A stretch of DNA of 64,000 nt from Melaminivora suipulveris (GCF_003008575.1 NZ_CP027667.1:1182501-1246500); one strand, 5' to 3'. Shown: positions 27,435-35,871, counted from the first letter of the stretch. A program made the numbers and translations. The notes: generated from the sequence alone by a model not told the origin.

Positions 27435-27882
27435 CGCTGTCTCCCTGGGAAGTCGTGGCGTGTCCGGTCGTGCGAAGCACGCGGACATGCCTGTATCGGC
27501 GCGGGCCTCGCGCCCCAATCGGCACGGCGGCGAAGCCGCTGTGTGCCGCGCCACCCCTACGTGCAGACTGGCTTGGCGGGCGGCTGGGTGCCGCCCCCTT
27601 TTGTCTTGCCTTCCGCCTTTGCCCCTCGCTGTCGCTCCCGGCAGCGGCGGCCCGGTGGCGCTGCGCTGCTGGCAGCCAGCCCGCCGGTGAACGCGGCCAG
27701 GGCCACAGGCCGGGCGTGTTCAAGGCAAGACGCCTGCACAGTGGACGGCTGCGCCGGATGCAGCGCGAAGTGCGGTGCGAACGCACCCGCACTGCACGCG
27801 CGACGACATAACAACAGCAGTCGGAACGACACGCCCGATGGCACGACAAGATGCGTGGCAACGTGAAGCGAATCGGCGGCCA
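27435..27882. other. Gap upstream of relaxase, possible oriT region
   Basis: This 448-base gap has no supported gene. Near the relaxase start it holds a strong hairpin (27,462-27,486) with arms GTCCG and CGGAC around CGTGC-GAA-GCACG. In conjugative elements oriT often lies next to the relaxase gene, so this is a candidate. No nick-site sequence could be recognised. The rest is GC-rich with several short inverted repeats. Confidence 0.35.
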
Positions 27883-28482
27883 TCATGGACATGGCTCCAG
27901 CCAGACCGGATGAGCCACACCGATCACGGCGGACGCGCTGACCGGCCCAAAATACCGGCTGTCGAACGAGGCCGGGTTGGTCACGCTGAGCAGGAACAAT
28001 TCGCCAGGCCGAAGCCATCGGCATTGCGGCCAGGATGGCAGCGGCCGGCCCAGCCGGTCGGCAGCCAGGGCGACGGCCACCGGCACGCCGTCGATCCAGA
28101 CCAGTGCATCGACGATGCAGACGTGTTGCGGCGCGACCGCGCCCACACGTTTGAGAAGCGGCACGCGTGTCGGCAGGTAGCCGCGCTGCGCAGCCAGCGC
28201 GGCGGCCTCGGCCGGCAGCGGAACCAGCACGATGCTGCCCACGGACAACGGACGTGGCAGCGAGGCGGTGCGATGGTCGAGCGGATCGATGCGATACCAA
28301 CCGACCGCCACGCTGTCGGACGGGTTGTAAATCAGGCGCGGCAGCGGTGATACGAAAGCCGCCCAGGCCAGCGCAGCGAGGCCGCAGGCGGACAGTGCAG
28401 CCAGCACGAGTCGAGCGCGCAGGCGCGAGCGAGGATGCGGTGCGGCTTCGGCGGAATGTACGGCGGTGGAATGAGCCGTCAT
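27883..28482 (-). CDS. traF: TraF-type S26 signal peptidase
   Basis: The 199-residue protein has a basic cytoplasmic start, one membrane helix (about residues 25-47) and a periplasmic peptidase domain. The catalytic Ser lies in NPSDSVAVGWYRI and the catalytic Lys in PLLKRVGAV. It ends with SFDSRYFGPVSASAVIG, the usual box E. TraF proteins mature and cyclise the conjugative pilin TrbC. The start overlaps the stop of the DUF2840 gene by 4 bases. Confidence 0.88.
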   Translation of the reverse strand: MTAHSTAVHSAEAAPHPRSRLRARLVLAALSACGLAALAWAAFVSPLPRLIYNPSDSVAVGWYRIDPLDHRTASLPRPLSVGSIVLVPLPAEAAALAAQRGYLPTRVPLLKRVGAVAPQHVCIVDALVWIDGVPVAVALAADRLGRPLPSWPQCRWLRPGELFLLSVTNPASFDSRYFGPVSASAVIGVAHPVWLEPCP

Positions 28483-29036
28483 GGCAGAGTCCTCCCGGTC
28501 AGCCAGGCGGCGTGCCGCTCGGCGCTGTAGTCGGGCAGCGGCAAGCGCGCCGCGAGCCGGTTGCCCAGCGTGCGCCAGTACGCGGGCGACACGGCGGCGG
28601 GCGCGATGCCCAGCGCCTCGATGGCGTCGATGCGTTCCAGCACGGCGCGCACGGTGTTGTCGCCCTCGGCGTGCAGCAGCAGGCGTGCGCCCGGCTGCAC
28701 GCCGGGAATGCGCTGCGCGTCATCCAAAGGCGTGCAAGCCTGCATCACCATGAGCTGCCAGCGGATCGTGCCGTAGTCGTTGGCCTGCCAGCGGATGCGA
28801 CAGAACACCGCGTTCGGTAGGAACACCGCAACGCTGCGCCAGCGGTCGAGCCGCAGCGTGCGCGCCGGCTCGCCAAAGCGCAGGTAGAGCTTGATCCGGT
28901 GCTCCACGTAGGCCAGCGAAACGCGCGTCAGCGGTGTGGAGGCAGGCCGGCCAGTGAGCGCGGCGAAGGACGGCAACGGTGCCGCCGTGGTCGCGATGGC
29001 AACAGGTGGGATGGCAGGCAAAGCGGATGGGTTCAT
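28479..29036 (-). CDS. DUF2840-domain protein of ICE backbone
   Basis: The 185-residue product contains the conserved core LTRVSLAYVEHRIKLYLRFGEPARTLRLDRWRSVAVF (given here as a family hallmark, seen near residues 40-77), followed by RWQANDYGT. DUF2840 proteins occur between parA and traF in Tn4371-like elements, and their role is unknown. It overlaps both neighbours by 4 bases, so it is part of a tightly coupled operon parA-RHH-DUF2840-traF. Confidence 0.8.
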   Translation of the reverse strand: MNPSALPAIPPVAIATTAAPLPSFAALTGRPASTPLTRVSLAYVEHRIKLYLRFGEPARTLRLDRWRSVAVFLPNAVFCRIRWQANDYGTIRWQLMVMQACTPLDDAQRIPGVQPGARLLLHAEGDNTVRAVLERIDAIEALGIAPAAVSPAYWRTLGNRLAARLPLPDYSAERHAAWLTGRTLP

Positions 29037-29326
29037 GGTGCGTTCTCCCTGCGGTGTTCTGGAAACTCCCGCTCCAGCAAGCCGCGCAGCAGGTCGGCCA
29101 CGGTCACGCCTTGCGTGAAGGCCGACACCTTGATGCGCGAGCGCATGGCGGGCGTGATGTCGAGGGTCAGGCGAGCGGTGTAGAGATCGCCTTTCTGGAG
29201 GTCTTCGGCGCTGCCTTGGCGAATCCACGCCTCGGCGTGCGGATTGGCAGGCGGGCGCGCGCCGATGCCGACGCGCTTGCCAGAGCGTTTGCCGTTGGAT
29301 GCGGGCTTTGCTGTCATGTCGGCCAC
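29033..29326 (-). CDS. Small ribbon-helix-helix-like protein
   Basis: This 97-residue protein has a basic N terminus and a C-terminal ribbon-helix-helix pattern: the strand LYTARLTLDITPAMRSRIKVSAF, then GVTVADLLRGLLEREF. It lies between parA and the DUF2840 gene and overlaps both. It is likely a DNA-binding partner of ParA or an operon regulator. The in-frame Met at codon 4 is an alternative start. Confidence 0.7.
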   Translation of the reverse strand: MADMTAKPASNGKRSGKRVGIGARPPANPHAEAWIRQGSAEDLQKGDLYTARLTLDITPAMRSRIKVSAFTQGVTVADLLRGLLEREFPEHRRENAP

Positions 29327-29952
29327 CGCAGCAGTTCATCCACCAGTGCGGTGATTTCGCGCGCGGCGGCGCTATCGGGTGCCGTTTCGCGGGCGAGCCG
29401 GCCAGCGGCCACGCTGTCGGCGAACACGATGCGCTGGCGTACTTCCGAGCGCAGCGCGGGCAACGGCTGTTCAGCCAATGCTCTGCGTGCTTCGCGCCCG
29501 ATCACGGTGGTGCTGACGCGCCGGTTAATGACGAAGGCTGCATGCAGTTGCGGCCGGAACACCTGCGCTTCACGGATCAGCGCCACCATCTCGGCGCTGG
29601 CCCACAGGTCGTAGGGGCTGGGTTGCACCGGAATCAGCACCCGCTCAGCCGCCAGCAGCGCGGAGCGCGCCAAGGCGGCGATTCGGGGCGGGCCATCAAT
29701 GACGACGTGATCGGCCCGCCTGGCGAGTTCTGGCACCTCCTGATGCAGAGTCTCGCGTGCGAGGCCCACTGCGCTGAACAGCCTTGGAAGACCTTGTTGG
29801 CTGCGGCGTTGCGTCCAGTCCAGGGATGAACCCTGCGGATCGGCATCCAGCAGGATGACCGATTGCCCCCGCATCGCAAGCTCGCCCGCGATGTGGGTGG
29901 CGAGCGTGGTCTTGCCCACGCCGCCTTTCTGGTTGAGTAAGGCGACGATCAT
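29314..29952 (-). CDS. parA: ParA-family partition ATPase
   Basis: The 212-residue protein has a deviant Walker [11 protein letters not shown] (residues 7-16), the Walker A' LLDADPQGSS and the Walker B VVIDGPP. It is the short ParA form without an N-terminal DNA-binding domain. It would help to partition the excised, circular form of the ICE, probably with the small RHH protein encoded next or with the large ParB at 36,346. ATG 29,952 begins exactly at the beta strand before the P-loop. Confidence 0.9.
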   Translation of the reverse strand: MIVALLNQKGGVGKTTLATHIAGELAMRGQSVILLDADPQGSSLDWTQRRSQQGLPRLFSAVGLARETLHQEVPELARRADHVVIDGPPRIAALARSALLAAERVLIPVQPSPYDLWASAEMVALIREAQVFRPQLHAAFVINRRVSTTVIGREARRALAEQPLPALRSEVRQRIVFADSVAAGRLARETAPDSAAAREITALVDELLRWPT

Positions 29953-30071
29953 GGCGCGGCCCTCCAAGCTGGAAAGCTGGCTTGCGCCTGCCTTGCAAAA
30001 CGGGGTTGTTTCGGGCTTCTGGCTTGCTGCGCTCTCTGCCTTTCGGCAGTTGTCCACCGAAACGGCGCGCT

Positions 30072-30217
30072 TCTACTAAAAGTTAGAGAATTTAAGTTAG
30101 GAAAGTTAAGGGAGGCCAAAACCCGCGCCGTTATTGGCTTTGCGACGGATTGGCACGCCTGATAGCACGATAGTCCCACGCCTGATAGCACGATACCTGG
30201 CACGCCTGATAGCACGA
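30072..30217. repeat. Iterons and AT-rich region, putative replication origin
   Basis: Three direct copies of CACGCCTGATAGCACGA lie at 30,154-30,170, 30,177-30,193 and 30,201-30,217, spaced 23-24 bases apart and thus on one face of the helix. Next to them (30,072-30,110) is an AT-rich stretch with repeated GTTAG/GTTAAG. The block lies 24 bases beyond the repA stop. Iterons plus AT-rich DNA near a replication initiator gene are the standard form of a theta origin. Confidence 0.75.
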
Positions 30218-30241
30218 GCCCGTCCACAGGCTTTGCCTCGG

Positions 30242-31105
30242 TTATCCCCGTGCCGTGTACGGCACGGGCCGGAAGGTCAACAGTTCGATGCCATCCAACC
30301 GCTCGATGCCCAGGACATAACCGGGCAGCGACTGCCGCGCCACCAGCGCGCGCAGGTCGCAGGCGAAGTCGTAGGGTTTGGCCGTGCTTCCCGATTTGCG
30401 GTGCAGGTGCCGAAAGTCGAACTGCCAGCCACCGGGCTGGCGTCCGCCATGCTTGCGTACCAGCCGGTACAGCCACCGCTCGATGCCGCCCGTCAGCCGG
30501 AAATACGCCGGGTCGATGGTCAGCACCAGGGCCGCATCCAGCACGCCGGCATAGAACCAGTCCGGCAGGATCAGCTCGATACCCAAGGGTGTGCCGTGAG
30601 CATCGGCCAGTTCCTTCCATTCGTTGATCCACGAGAAGCGGTGCAGGCGCCGCCCGGTCGTCTCGCGGATGGAGGTGGCCACCGTGGTGGACTGCAAGCG
30701 ATCCAGGGCCGCTTTGAAGCGCTGGTAGTCGCGCAGCGACGTACCGCGCCCGATGAAGCGCAGGATCTCGTAGGGCGTGGCCTGCATCAGGCGCGAGGGG
30801 CGCAAGCCCGCATCGCGCGCCTCCACGATCTGGCTGGCGGCCCAGATCAGCACGTCCGCATCCCAGATCGTGGCAATGCCGTGCTCGGCCGTGCCTTCCA
30901 CGCGGATCGTCACGCCGCTGGTGCGGAAGTCGATCGGCGCCGTGCGCCGCGACTTCGCCAGCGAGAAGAAAGGAAAGGCCATCAGGTCCTGGCTGTCGCG
31001 CGGCGCCATCTCGCCCGGCAAGGCGCGGAACAGGTCGAGCTGTTCTCGCTCCTGCGACGGTCGCTGCCGTGGTGGCAGCGATGGACTGGACATGGCGAAG
31101 GCCAC
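30242..31105 (-). CDS. repA: Replication initiator RepA
   Basis: This 287-residue protein resembles the replication initiator protein A family. It contains QLDLFRALPGEMAPRDSQDLMAFPFFSL, the winged-helix-like region GIATIWDADVLIWAASQI, and TPYEILRFIGRG...RDYQRFKAALDRLQSTTV. ICEs of this family keep such a gene, which may allow limited replication of the circular form. The nearby iterons support this. The Met at codon 5 is a possible start. It lies 14 bases downstream of the small HTH gene. Confidence 0.85.
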   Translation of the reverse strand: MAFAMSSPSLPPRQRPSQEREQLDLFRALPGEMAPRDSQDLMAFPFFSLAKSRRTAPIDFRTSGVTIRVEGTAEHGIATIWDADVLIWAASQIVEARDAGLRPSRLMQATPYEILRFIGRGTSLRDYQRFKAALDRLQSTTVATSIRETTGRRLHRFSWINEWKELADAHGTPLGIELILPDWFYAGVLDAALVLTIDPAYFRLTGGIERWLYRLVRKHGGRQPGGWQFDFRHLHRKSGSTAKPYDFACDLRALVARQSLPGYVLGIERLDGIELLTFRPVPYTARG

Positions 31106-31119
31106 CCGCGCGCCAGCGA

Positions 31120-31410
31120 TCAGCGCGCACGGCTGTCCGCCGAGTGTTGCTCGGCGTACTCGGGATCGGAAGTCGTCTCGAAGCTGCGGTCGGAGGCCCA
31201 GGCATCAAGGTCAGCCACGGCGTACATGACGCGGCGGCCGAACTTGCGAAAGCGCGGGCCACCGCCGATCACGCGCTGCTTTTCCAGCGTGCGCGGCGAC
31301 AGGCGCAGGTAGTCGGCGGCTTCGTCGTTGGTTAGATAGCGCTGGGGTTGCGCAGCGGGAGTGGTGTTGGTTGCGGGAGCGGCGGCAGGCCGCAAGGGAG
31401 CAGGACGCAT
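31120..31410 (-). CDS. AlpA/excisionase-type helix-turn-helix protein
   Basis: The 96-residue product has a Pro/Ala-rich start and a MerR-like HTH of the excisionase type: RYLTNDEAADYLRLSPRTLEKQRVIGGGPRF, with RVMYAVADLDAWASDR after it. Such proteins regulate excision or the repA operon. The ATG at 31,410 was chosen because the upstream frame lacks domain sequence. It is directly upstream of repA on the same strand. Confidence 0.8.
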   Translation of the reverse strand: MRPAPLRPAAAPATNTTPAAQPQRYLTNDEAADYLRLSPRTLEKQRVIGGGPRFRKFGRRVMYAVADLDAWASDRSFETTSDPEYAEQHSADSRAR

Positions 31411-31493
31411 GGTGAGAACCTCCATCGGTTGCAAAGCTCCGGCCACACAGCGCAGCCGGATGGAGGCAGTCTCAGAAAACGCGGCTGTTCTGC

Positions 31494-32276
31494 TCAGGGT
31501 CGATCTGCGCTGGATGCAGAACGACCCTTCTCAAGCGGCGGAAGTTGTGCTAAGCGGCGATAGCCGCCGCGCATCAACGCATCGCCGCGCTGCACCAGGC
31601 GGCGCACCTTGGAGCGCAGGCCGCCGTCGCTGTACCAGTCGGCGGCCGCGTCCTCGCCGAATAGTCCTTCGGCGATTTCGCGCAAGGACGCGCCCGCCAG
31701 GGCCGCATCGAGCGCCTGCAAGGTGTGCAGTTCCTGTAGCGCCGACAGCGATGGCCGCACCGATGCCGCCGCCGCAGGCGTGGCATCAGCGGCAGTCGCG
31801 AGCTGTTGCAGCATGGCGGCCAGCCCCTGCAACTGCGCGCAGGCGCGGATGGCATAGGCGAAGGCCATGCCATCGGCCAGGCCAGGCGCGATGGCCAGCC
31901 GCAGGCTGTAGCCCGGCCAACGCAGCACCAGCATCAGCCGCTTGCCGTCATGGATCAGGCACTTGCTGCCGGGCAGACTCCAGAACGAGAAGACGATGGC
32001 GTCCATTGGCGGATCAGCGTCCGGGTAGAGCTGGAGCACGCCATCGTGGTCGGGGAACCAGGCTGGGTGCGCGTCACGCGCATCCAGTTTTGGGTCTTCC
32101 AGCAGACGCAAGCCCCAGCGATGCGCCGTATCGGATCGGCGACGACGGCGCAGCCAGTCGAGCCGGTAATCAGGATTGCGGCGCAGGTACTCCCAGGCCA
32201 GCGCCAGGCCATCGAGGTGCAGTGTGTAGAGATAGGCTGCCGTGGGATACCAGGGTTCGGTGTGATGCTCGGCCAT
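31494..32276 (-). CDS. DUF2285-domain protein
   Basis: The 260-residue protein has an N-terminal DUF6499-like part (YPTAAYLYTLHLDGLALAWEYLRRNPDY) and a C-terminal DUF2285 part ending REIAEGLFG...LRSKVRRLVQRGDALMRGGYRRLA, which looks like a helix-turn-helix. It is a conserved backbone gene of Tn4371-like ICEs and is probably a DNA-binding regulator. Its target is unknown. Confidence 0.8.
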   Translation of the reverse strand: MAEHHTEPWYPTAAYLYTLHLDGLALAWEYLRRNPDYRLDWLRRRRRSDTAHRWGLRLLEDPKLDARDAHPAWFPDHDGVLQLYPDADPPMDAIVFSFWSLPGSKCLIHDGKRLMLVLRWPGYSLRLAIAPGLADGMAFAYAIRACAQLQGLAAMLQQLATAADATPAAAASVRPSLSALQELHTLQALDAALAGASLREIAEGLFGEDAAADWYSDGGLRSKVRRLVQRGDALMRGGYRRLAQLPPLEKGRSASSADRP

Positions 32277-32616
32277 GGCGAAGGCTCCTGTCGAAGATCA
32301 GGAACGTCGCCATGACGAAAGTCCGGGAGCTACCGTATCAACACCAAAACATCATCGGAATCGGGGTAAGCTGTAACCATTGGTAGTCAAGACCGATTGG
32401 CTCCGGGCAATTGCGAAATTCGTCCGAATGCGACGCCCGCACGGCTCCAAATTGCCGCGCGTTACAGGACACCGTGCCGCAGCCCGCATGAAAGATCGTG
32501 ACTGTTTTAGTCACGGAGGCACAGGTTTGAAGCAAGAGTTCGGATTCAGACCGGCCAGGTCTGATGCCAGACTGAAATAGTCTCAATGCGCCCGGCTTGG
32601 CCGGGGCGCGAACGGT
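32277..32616. other. Gap with perfect hairpin upstream of DUF2285 gene
   Basis: This 340-base gap has no convincing gene. A perfect hairpin CGTGACT-GTTTT-AGTCACG lies at 32,497-32,515 with no T-run after it, so it may be an operator or an RNA stem and not a terminator. The promoter of the DUF2285 gene is expected in this gap. Confidence 0.45.
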
Positions 32617-32964
32617 TCAATCGACGATGGAACCGTTCTCCTGCGCCAGCCGCAGATATTCCGACAGCGAGCGCGCCGCCTGGAAATACCGATCGCGCAT
32701 CACGGGCTGCTGGCGCGGCCCGACGATGGAGCCCAGATCGGACAGCTTCACCTGGCCCAGCTCGGGCATGCTGATTCCCAGGTCGATCAGGCCGTAGGCC
32801 GTGTCCCCATCGGCGGGATCAAGCGCGGCCAGCAGCCAGGTGGCGTGCGCGTCGGGAGTGAACAGCCGCACCACGGGCAGCGGGTCGATGGCCCGGCCAG
32901 CGGCGCGGGTCTGGCCGTGGGTCAGCAACTGCCTGCGCTCGTTCTCGGTGATGAGTCGGTTCAT
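32617..32964 (-). CDS. DUF2958-domain protein, copy A
   Basis: This 115-residue protein contains the DUF2958 hallmark PVVRLFTPDAHATWLLAALDP followed by AYGLIDLG and ELGQVKLSDL. The family occurs on mobile elements and its function is unknown. A diverged paralogue lies at 40,319. ATG 32,964 (MNRLITENERRQLL) matches the start of that paralogue. It is divergent from the XRE regulator at 33,182. Confidence 0.8.
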   Translation of the reverse strand: MNRLITENERRQLLTHGQTRAAGRAIDPLPVVRLFTPDAHATWLLAALDPADGDTAYGLIDLGISMPELGQVKLSDLGSIVGPRQQPVMRDRYFQAARSLSEYLRLAQENGSIVD

Positions 32965-33087
32965 GGATGGCCCCTTCATCATTGACACAAATCCGCCAAA
33001 GTGTGAAAGCGTAAAGCTGTATCGATGGATTTGAGAAAAAGCACGGATGCGGTTTTGCGGTTCTGTCGGAATCTACAAACGCGGATT

Positions 33088-33101
33088 TGCGTAAAAACGC
33101 A
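33088..33101. promoter_or_regulatory. Candidate operator between DUF2958 and XRE genes
   Basis: A TGCGT-AAAA-ACGCA dyad lies in the AT-rich divergent region and is flanked by related GCGGATTTGCG and GCGGTTTTGCGG strings. It could be the autoregulatory site of the XRE repressor. This is suggested only by symmetry and location. Confidence 0.35.
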
Positions 33102-33181
33102 GAAGCACGAAAAGGATCAGATTCATTTATGAGTTAAAGATAACGTGGTTTTAATTGTGCTGTGACTTGACGCTTCTGTCT

Positions 33182-33472
33182 ATGCAGAAGCGAACTGTCC
33201 AGCGTGGCCGACCGGCCGGCGCCACCACCTTCGACGCCGAGTTGGCCCTGGCCTTCGGCGCGGCGGTGCGTGCGCTGCGGTTGGAGCGTGGGGTCGCGCA
33301 AGAATCGCTGGCGCACCTCGCCGGCATTGAGCGTTCGCACATGGGCAAGGTCGAGCGCGGCGAGCACATGCCCACGTTGGCGATCATCTTCAAGATCGCT
33401 GGCGCGCTTGAATGCAGCACGACAGTGCTGATGAGCAAGACCGAAGGCCAGCTTGCTGCGGCCCGGTCGTAG
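33182..33472 (+). CDS. XRE-family helix-turn-helix regulator
   Basis: The 96-residue protein is essentially one XRE domain: FGAAVRALRLERGVAQESLAHLAGIERSHMGKVERGEHMP, then IFKIAGALECSTTVLMS. The N terminus is basic. It resembles small phage-like repressors that control conjugation genes in ICEs. The start is set at ATG 33,182, although no clear ribosome-binding site precedes it. It is divergent from DUF2958 copy A. Confidence 0.8.
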   Translation: MQKRTVQRGRPAGATTFDAELALAFGAAVRALRLERGVAQESLAHLAGIERSHMGKVERGEHMPTLAIIFKIAGALECSTTVLMSKTEGQLAAARS

Positions 33473-33498
33473 CGATAGGAACCCGCCCTTGTGACAAG

Positions 33499-33718
33499 GC
33501 GCTGACCTGGCCGATCCGGCGCAGCCGGTTCGGGGCATTCAGGGGTGCCAAGCTCTGCGCGGCGGGGATAGCCCCTTGGGCTTTCCCCTGGAGGCAAGCG
33601 CCAGCGCGCAGCGCCGCAGGCGCGAAGGCGTGAGGGATTGATGCCGAATGGCCGTGACGACAAAGGCGGCACGGGGCGCAGCCCGAAAGCCTGACGGCGC
33701 ATCGCGCCGACACGCCAT
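33499..33718 (+). repeat. ICE dispersed repeat, copy R1
   Basis: This is a full-length copy of a GC-rich intergenic repeat. Its landmarks in order are TGGCCGATCCGGC, GCGCGGCGGGGATAG, TTTCCCCTGGAGGCAAGCG, GAAGGCGTGAGGGATTG, CCGAATGGCCGTGACGACAA and CACGGGGCGCAGCCCG. It lies between the convergent XRE and DUF736 genes and matches 34,744-34,968 most closely. Confidence 0.75.
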
Positions 33719-33864
33719 GCATTTGCCTCTGCGAACGCAAGCCATGGTCTTTCCGAAAGGTCGAATCATCCCGAAACAGCTATTTGAAGGTCACACCTTC
33801 CTGGCTGTCGATATGGCACAGCAGCACTGCGCCCCGCCGCCATGGACGGGGTGCTGGGTGGCCG

Positions 33865-34179
33865 TCAGGCCACCTGCGGCTTGCTGCGCGACCAGATCAG
33901 GTTGTGCGTGCCGTCTTCTTCCTCGATCAGGCGGGCATAGACCGTTGCCGGGAACGAAGGATCGTCGAGGGTCACGGACACGTAGGCCCGTCCGGCCTCG
34001 CTGGTCTTCTTCCACCCCGCGCCCACGTCATAACCCGTCGCTTGGATGCGGAAGTCGGGGGCGTTCTCGTTGCCGCTCTTGTCATTGGGCACGAACTTGG
34101 CCTTGACGCTGAGCGTCAGAGTGCGAAGTGAGCCGGTGTAGCCGTCTTTGTCTGCGGTGAAGGTGCCGATGTTGGCCAT
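33865..34179 (-). CDS. DUF736-family protein
   Basis: The 104-residue protein starts MANIGTFTADKDGYTGSLRTLTL and ends DPSFPATVYARLIEEEDGTHNLIWSR, both hallmarks of DUF736. The family is small, soluble and common on conjugative elements. Its role is unknown. It is flanked by repeat copies R1 and R2. AGGAGAAA precedes the ATG and supports the start. Confidence 0.85.
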   Translation of the reverse strand: MANIGTFTADKDGYTGSLRTLTLSVKAKFVPNDKSGNENAPDFRIQATGYDVGAGWKKTSEAGRAYVSVTLDDPSFPATVYARLIEEEDGTHNLIWSRSKPQVA

Positions 34180-34293
34180 GGTGTTTCTCCTTTCGGTTGA
34201 ACAAGGTTCGCGCCCATCGCGTCCTTGTTGTGATCCGGCCGGCGGGGGACGGGCGGGCTGCACCGCTTGCGGTCGAAACGCAGTGGAGAACCG

Positions 34294-34368
34294 GGAGGCG
34301 CAAAGAATTTGTCCCGCGAGGAATGCGCCGAACGCAGTGACAAAGCAGGGGAAATTGTTTGCGCCTCC
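34294..34368. repeat. Long imperfect inverted repeat
   Basis: The left arm begins GGAGGCGCAAAGAATTT and the right arm ends with its near-complement AAATTGTTTGCGCCTCC. The 11 outer bases pair perfectly, and more pair after one mismatch. About 30 bases form the loop. There is no T-run, so it is not a simple terminator. It could be a structured RNA, a transfer or recombination site, or an mRNA leader fold for the DUF736 gene. Confidence 0.6.
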
Positions 34369-34743
34369 TGGTTGCAGCCATGAAGCCCGAGGCGCAGCCG
34401 CGCCACCGCCAGGATTCACAACAAGACAAGGACGCCCTGGGCCGATCCGCCCCGAAAGGAGTTATGGCCGGCTCGGCATCCCCGCATGAAGGCTTCACTG
34501 GCTCGCTCCCTGATGCGGGCCAAGGCAACGTTCCGACGACAGGCGAGGGCGCCCCTGCCGCACCTTGCGATGCCGATCTTGAAGCGTGGCGTGGAAGCTG
34601 CATAGCGAGGTCGAGCGGTGTGTCCGTGAACCATCCTTCGTGATGCGATGGACGAGAACCACCAGCGTCGAGGGCGGCACACATTCGCACAACCTGCAGC
34701 AGCAAGCTACGGCGTATGCACCGCGCCCTGGCCGTTGCGGCGG

Positions 34744-34968
34744 GGCGCTGGCTTGGCCGATCCGGCACAAGCCGGTTCGGCGGGTTACAGGGGCGCCAAG
34801 CATCGCGCGGCGGGGATGGGCCGCAAGGCCGATCCCCTGGAGGCAAGCGTCAGCGCGCAGCGCCGCAGGCGCGAAGGCGTGAGGGATTGGAGCCGAATGG
34901 CCGTGACGACAAAAGCGGCACGGGGCGAAGCCCGCAAAGCCCGGCGGCGCATTGCGCCGACACGCCCG
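34744..34968 (+). repeat. ICE dispersed repeat, copy R2
   Basis: This full-length copy is closely related to R1, with the same landmark order and orientation. It ends near ACACGCCCGG. Together R1 and R2 bracket the DUF736 gene. Confidence 0.75.
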
Positions 34969-35043
34969 GGTCGTTCTATATGTTGGAAGGAAACAGATGC
35001 AGATGCTGGCCTGAAGTGACGTCGGTACTGCTTCGCCTTCCCG

Positions 35044-35871
35044 TCAGTCAGCTTCTGGTTCGTGCCCCAGCTTGATCGCGTGAATACGCGCTTCGATGGC
35101 GTCGTCCTGCACGCGTATTGAGTCGAGGCGTTCCAGCAGGAAATCCTCGCGAATGACCTCCACGACCGTCGTTTTCCGATCTTCGCCGTCGTGCCAGTTG
35201 AATTCCAGTCTGGCAAGTGGCACTTCTTGCAGTTGCACCGCCCCGTCTGCGGTCACCTTCGCGGTGAGAAGCTGGCCGCTCACGACCACCATCGGGTGCC
35301 AGAAGAACAAACGCCAATACCGCCCTGTCTCCTCTGTGATCCACGCGCTGAACGCACCTACTTCGTCTTCCGTGTACTGGCTGGCCTTGAGCAGCGACGA
35401 GTAGATGTCATCGGGTTGACATGCCGTGAACTCGTCCTGACCATGCAGCTTGCTTAACGCGCAAATCTCCGAGAACAGGTTGTGCCAGTCCGCTGCCCTC
35501 TCCTCGTAGGGCTGAATCTGATCGAGGAAGGGGCAAGGAACCGGGCTTGTGCCGAACTTGATGTAGCTCTCGAAGTCTGCGTTGGGCGTCGAGGGCCGCT
35601 CCGTCAGGAGAACAATGGGAAAAGCGTTGTTGATGGTTTGGATCACGAACGTCGTCTTGACGCAAACGCCGCGTCGATTCAGTCCACCAGCGGTTTCCGC
35701 CGTAAGATCGATTCCCCGCGCCTTGCCGTGAATGTCTTTGTGCGTGACGTTCGGCTCCACGAAGAAGTCTGCCGCCGTGAGCGCGCGCACAACACGAGAC
35801 TTCATCAGGTATCCCGAGCGTTCGAGGGATTCGCGAATAACGTCGATTGGGATTGGCTGTTCTGCAGGCAT
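35044..35871 (-). CDS. Hypothetical protein, nuclease-like N terminus
   Basis: I do not recognise this 275-residue protein with certainty. The N-terminal part (LERSGYLMKSRVVRAL, then KARGIDLTAE with Asp 55, then VIQTINNAFPIVLL) follows the pattern of PD-(D/E)XK nuclease-like proteins, where IECKNN normally stands. Here Glu and Lys are replaced (Q78, I80), so it is probably not an active nuclease. The C-terminal half is mixed alpha/beta with no known motif. It stands alone between repeat R2 and a small backbone gene, so it may be cargo. Confidence 0.65.
   Translation of the reverse strand: MPAEQPIPIDVIRESLERSGYLMKSRVVRALTAADFFVEPNVTHKDIHGKARGIDLTAETAGGLNRRGVCVKTTFVIQTINNAFPIVLLTERPSTPNADFESYIKFGTSPVPCPFLDQIQPYEERAADWHNLFSEICALSKLHGQDEFTACQPDDIYSSLLKASQYTEDEVGAFSAWITEETGRYWRLFFWHPMVVVSGQLLTAKVTADGAVQLQEVPLARLEFNWHDGEDRKTTVVEVIREDFLLERLDSIRVQDDAIEARIHAIKLGHEPEAD

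Larger units (their letters stand above)
34180..35043. other. Long intergenic region upstream of DUF736
   Basis: This 864-base stretch has many overlapping open frames but none with gene-like start sites or recognisable product. It contains the long inverted repeat at 34,294-34,368 and repeat copy R2. The rest may hold the DUF736 promoter and structured RNA. I see no protein gene that I can support. Confidence 0.45.

Noticed and set aside
30154..30217. Three evenly spaced direct repeats as a possible CRISPR array
   Set aside because: The spacers are only 6-7 bases and partly identical, and no cas genes are present. The layout fits replication iterons.
34586..35075. Overlapping + strand open frames in the gap upstream of DUF736
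   Set aside because: They fall in repeat R2 and its flanks, are present in several phases at once, and have no recognisable start sites or domains.
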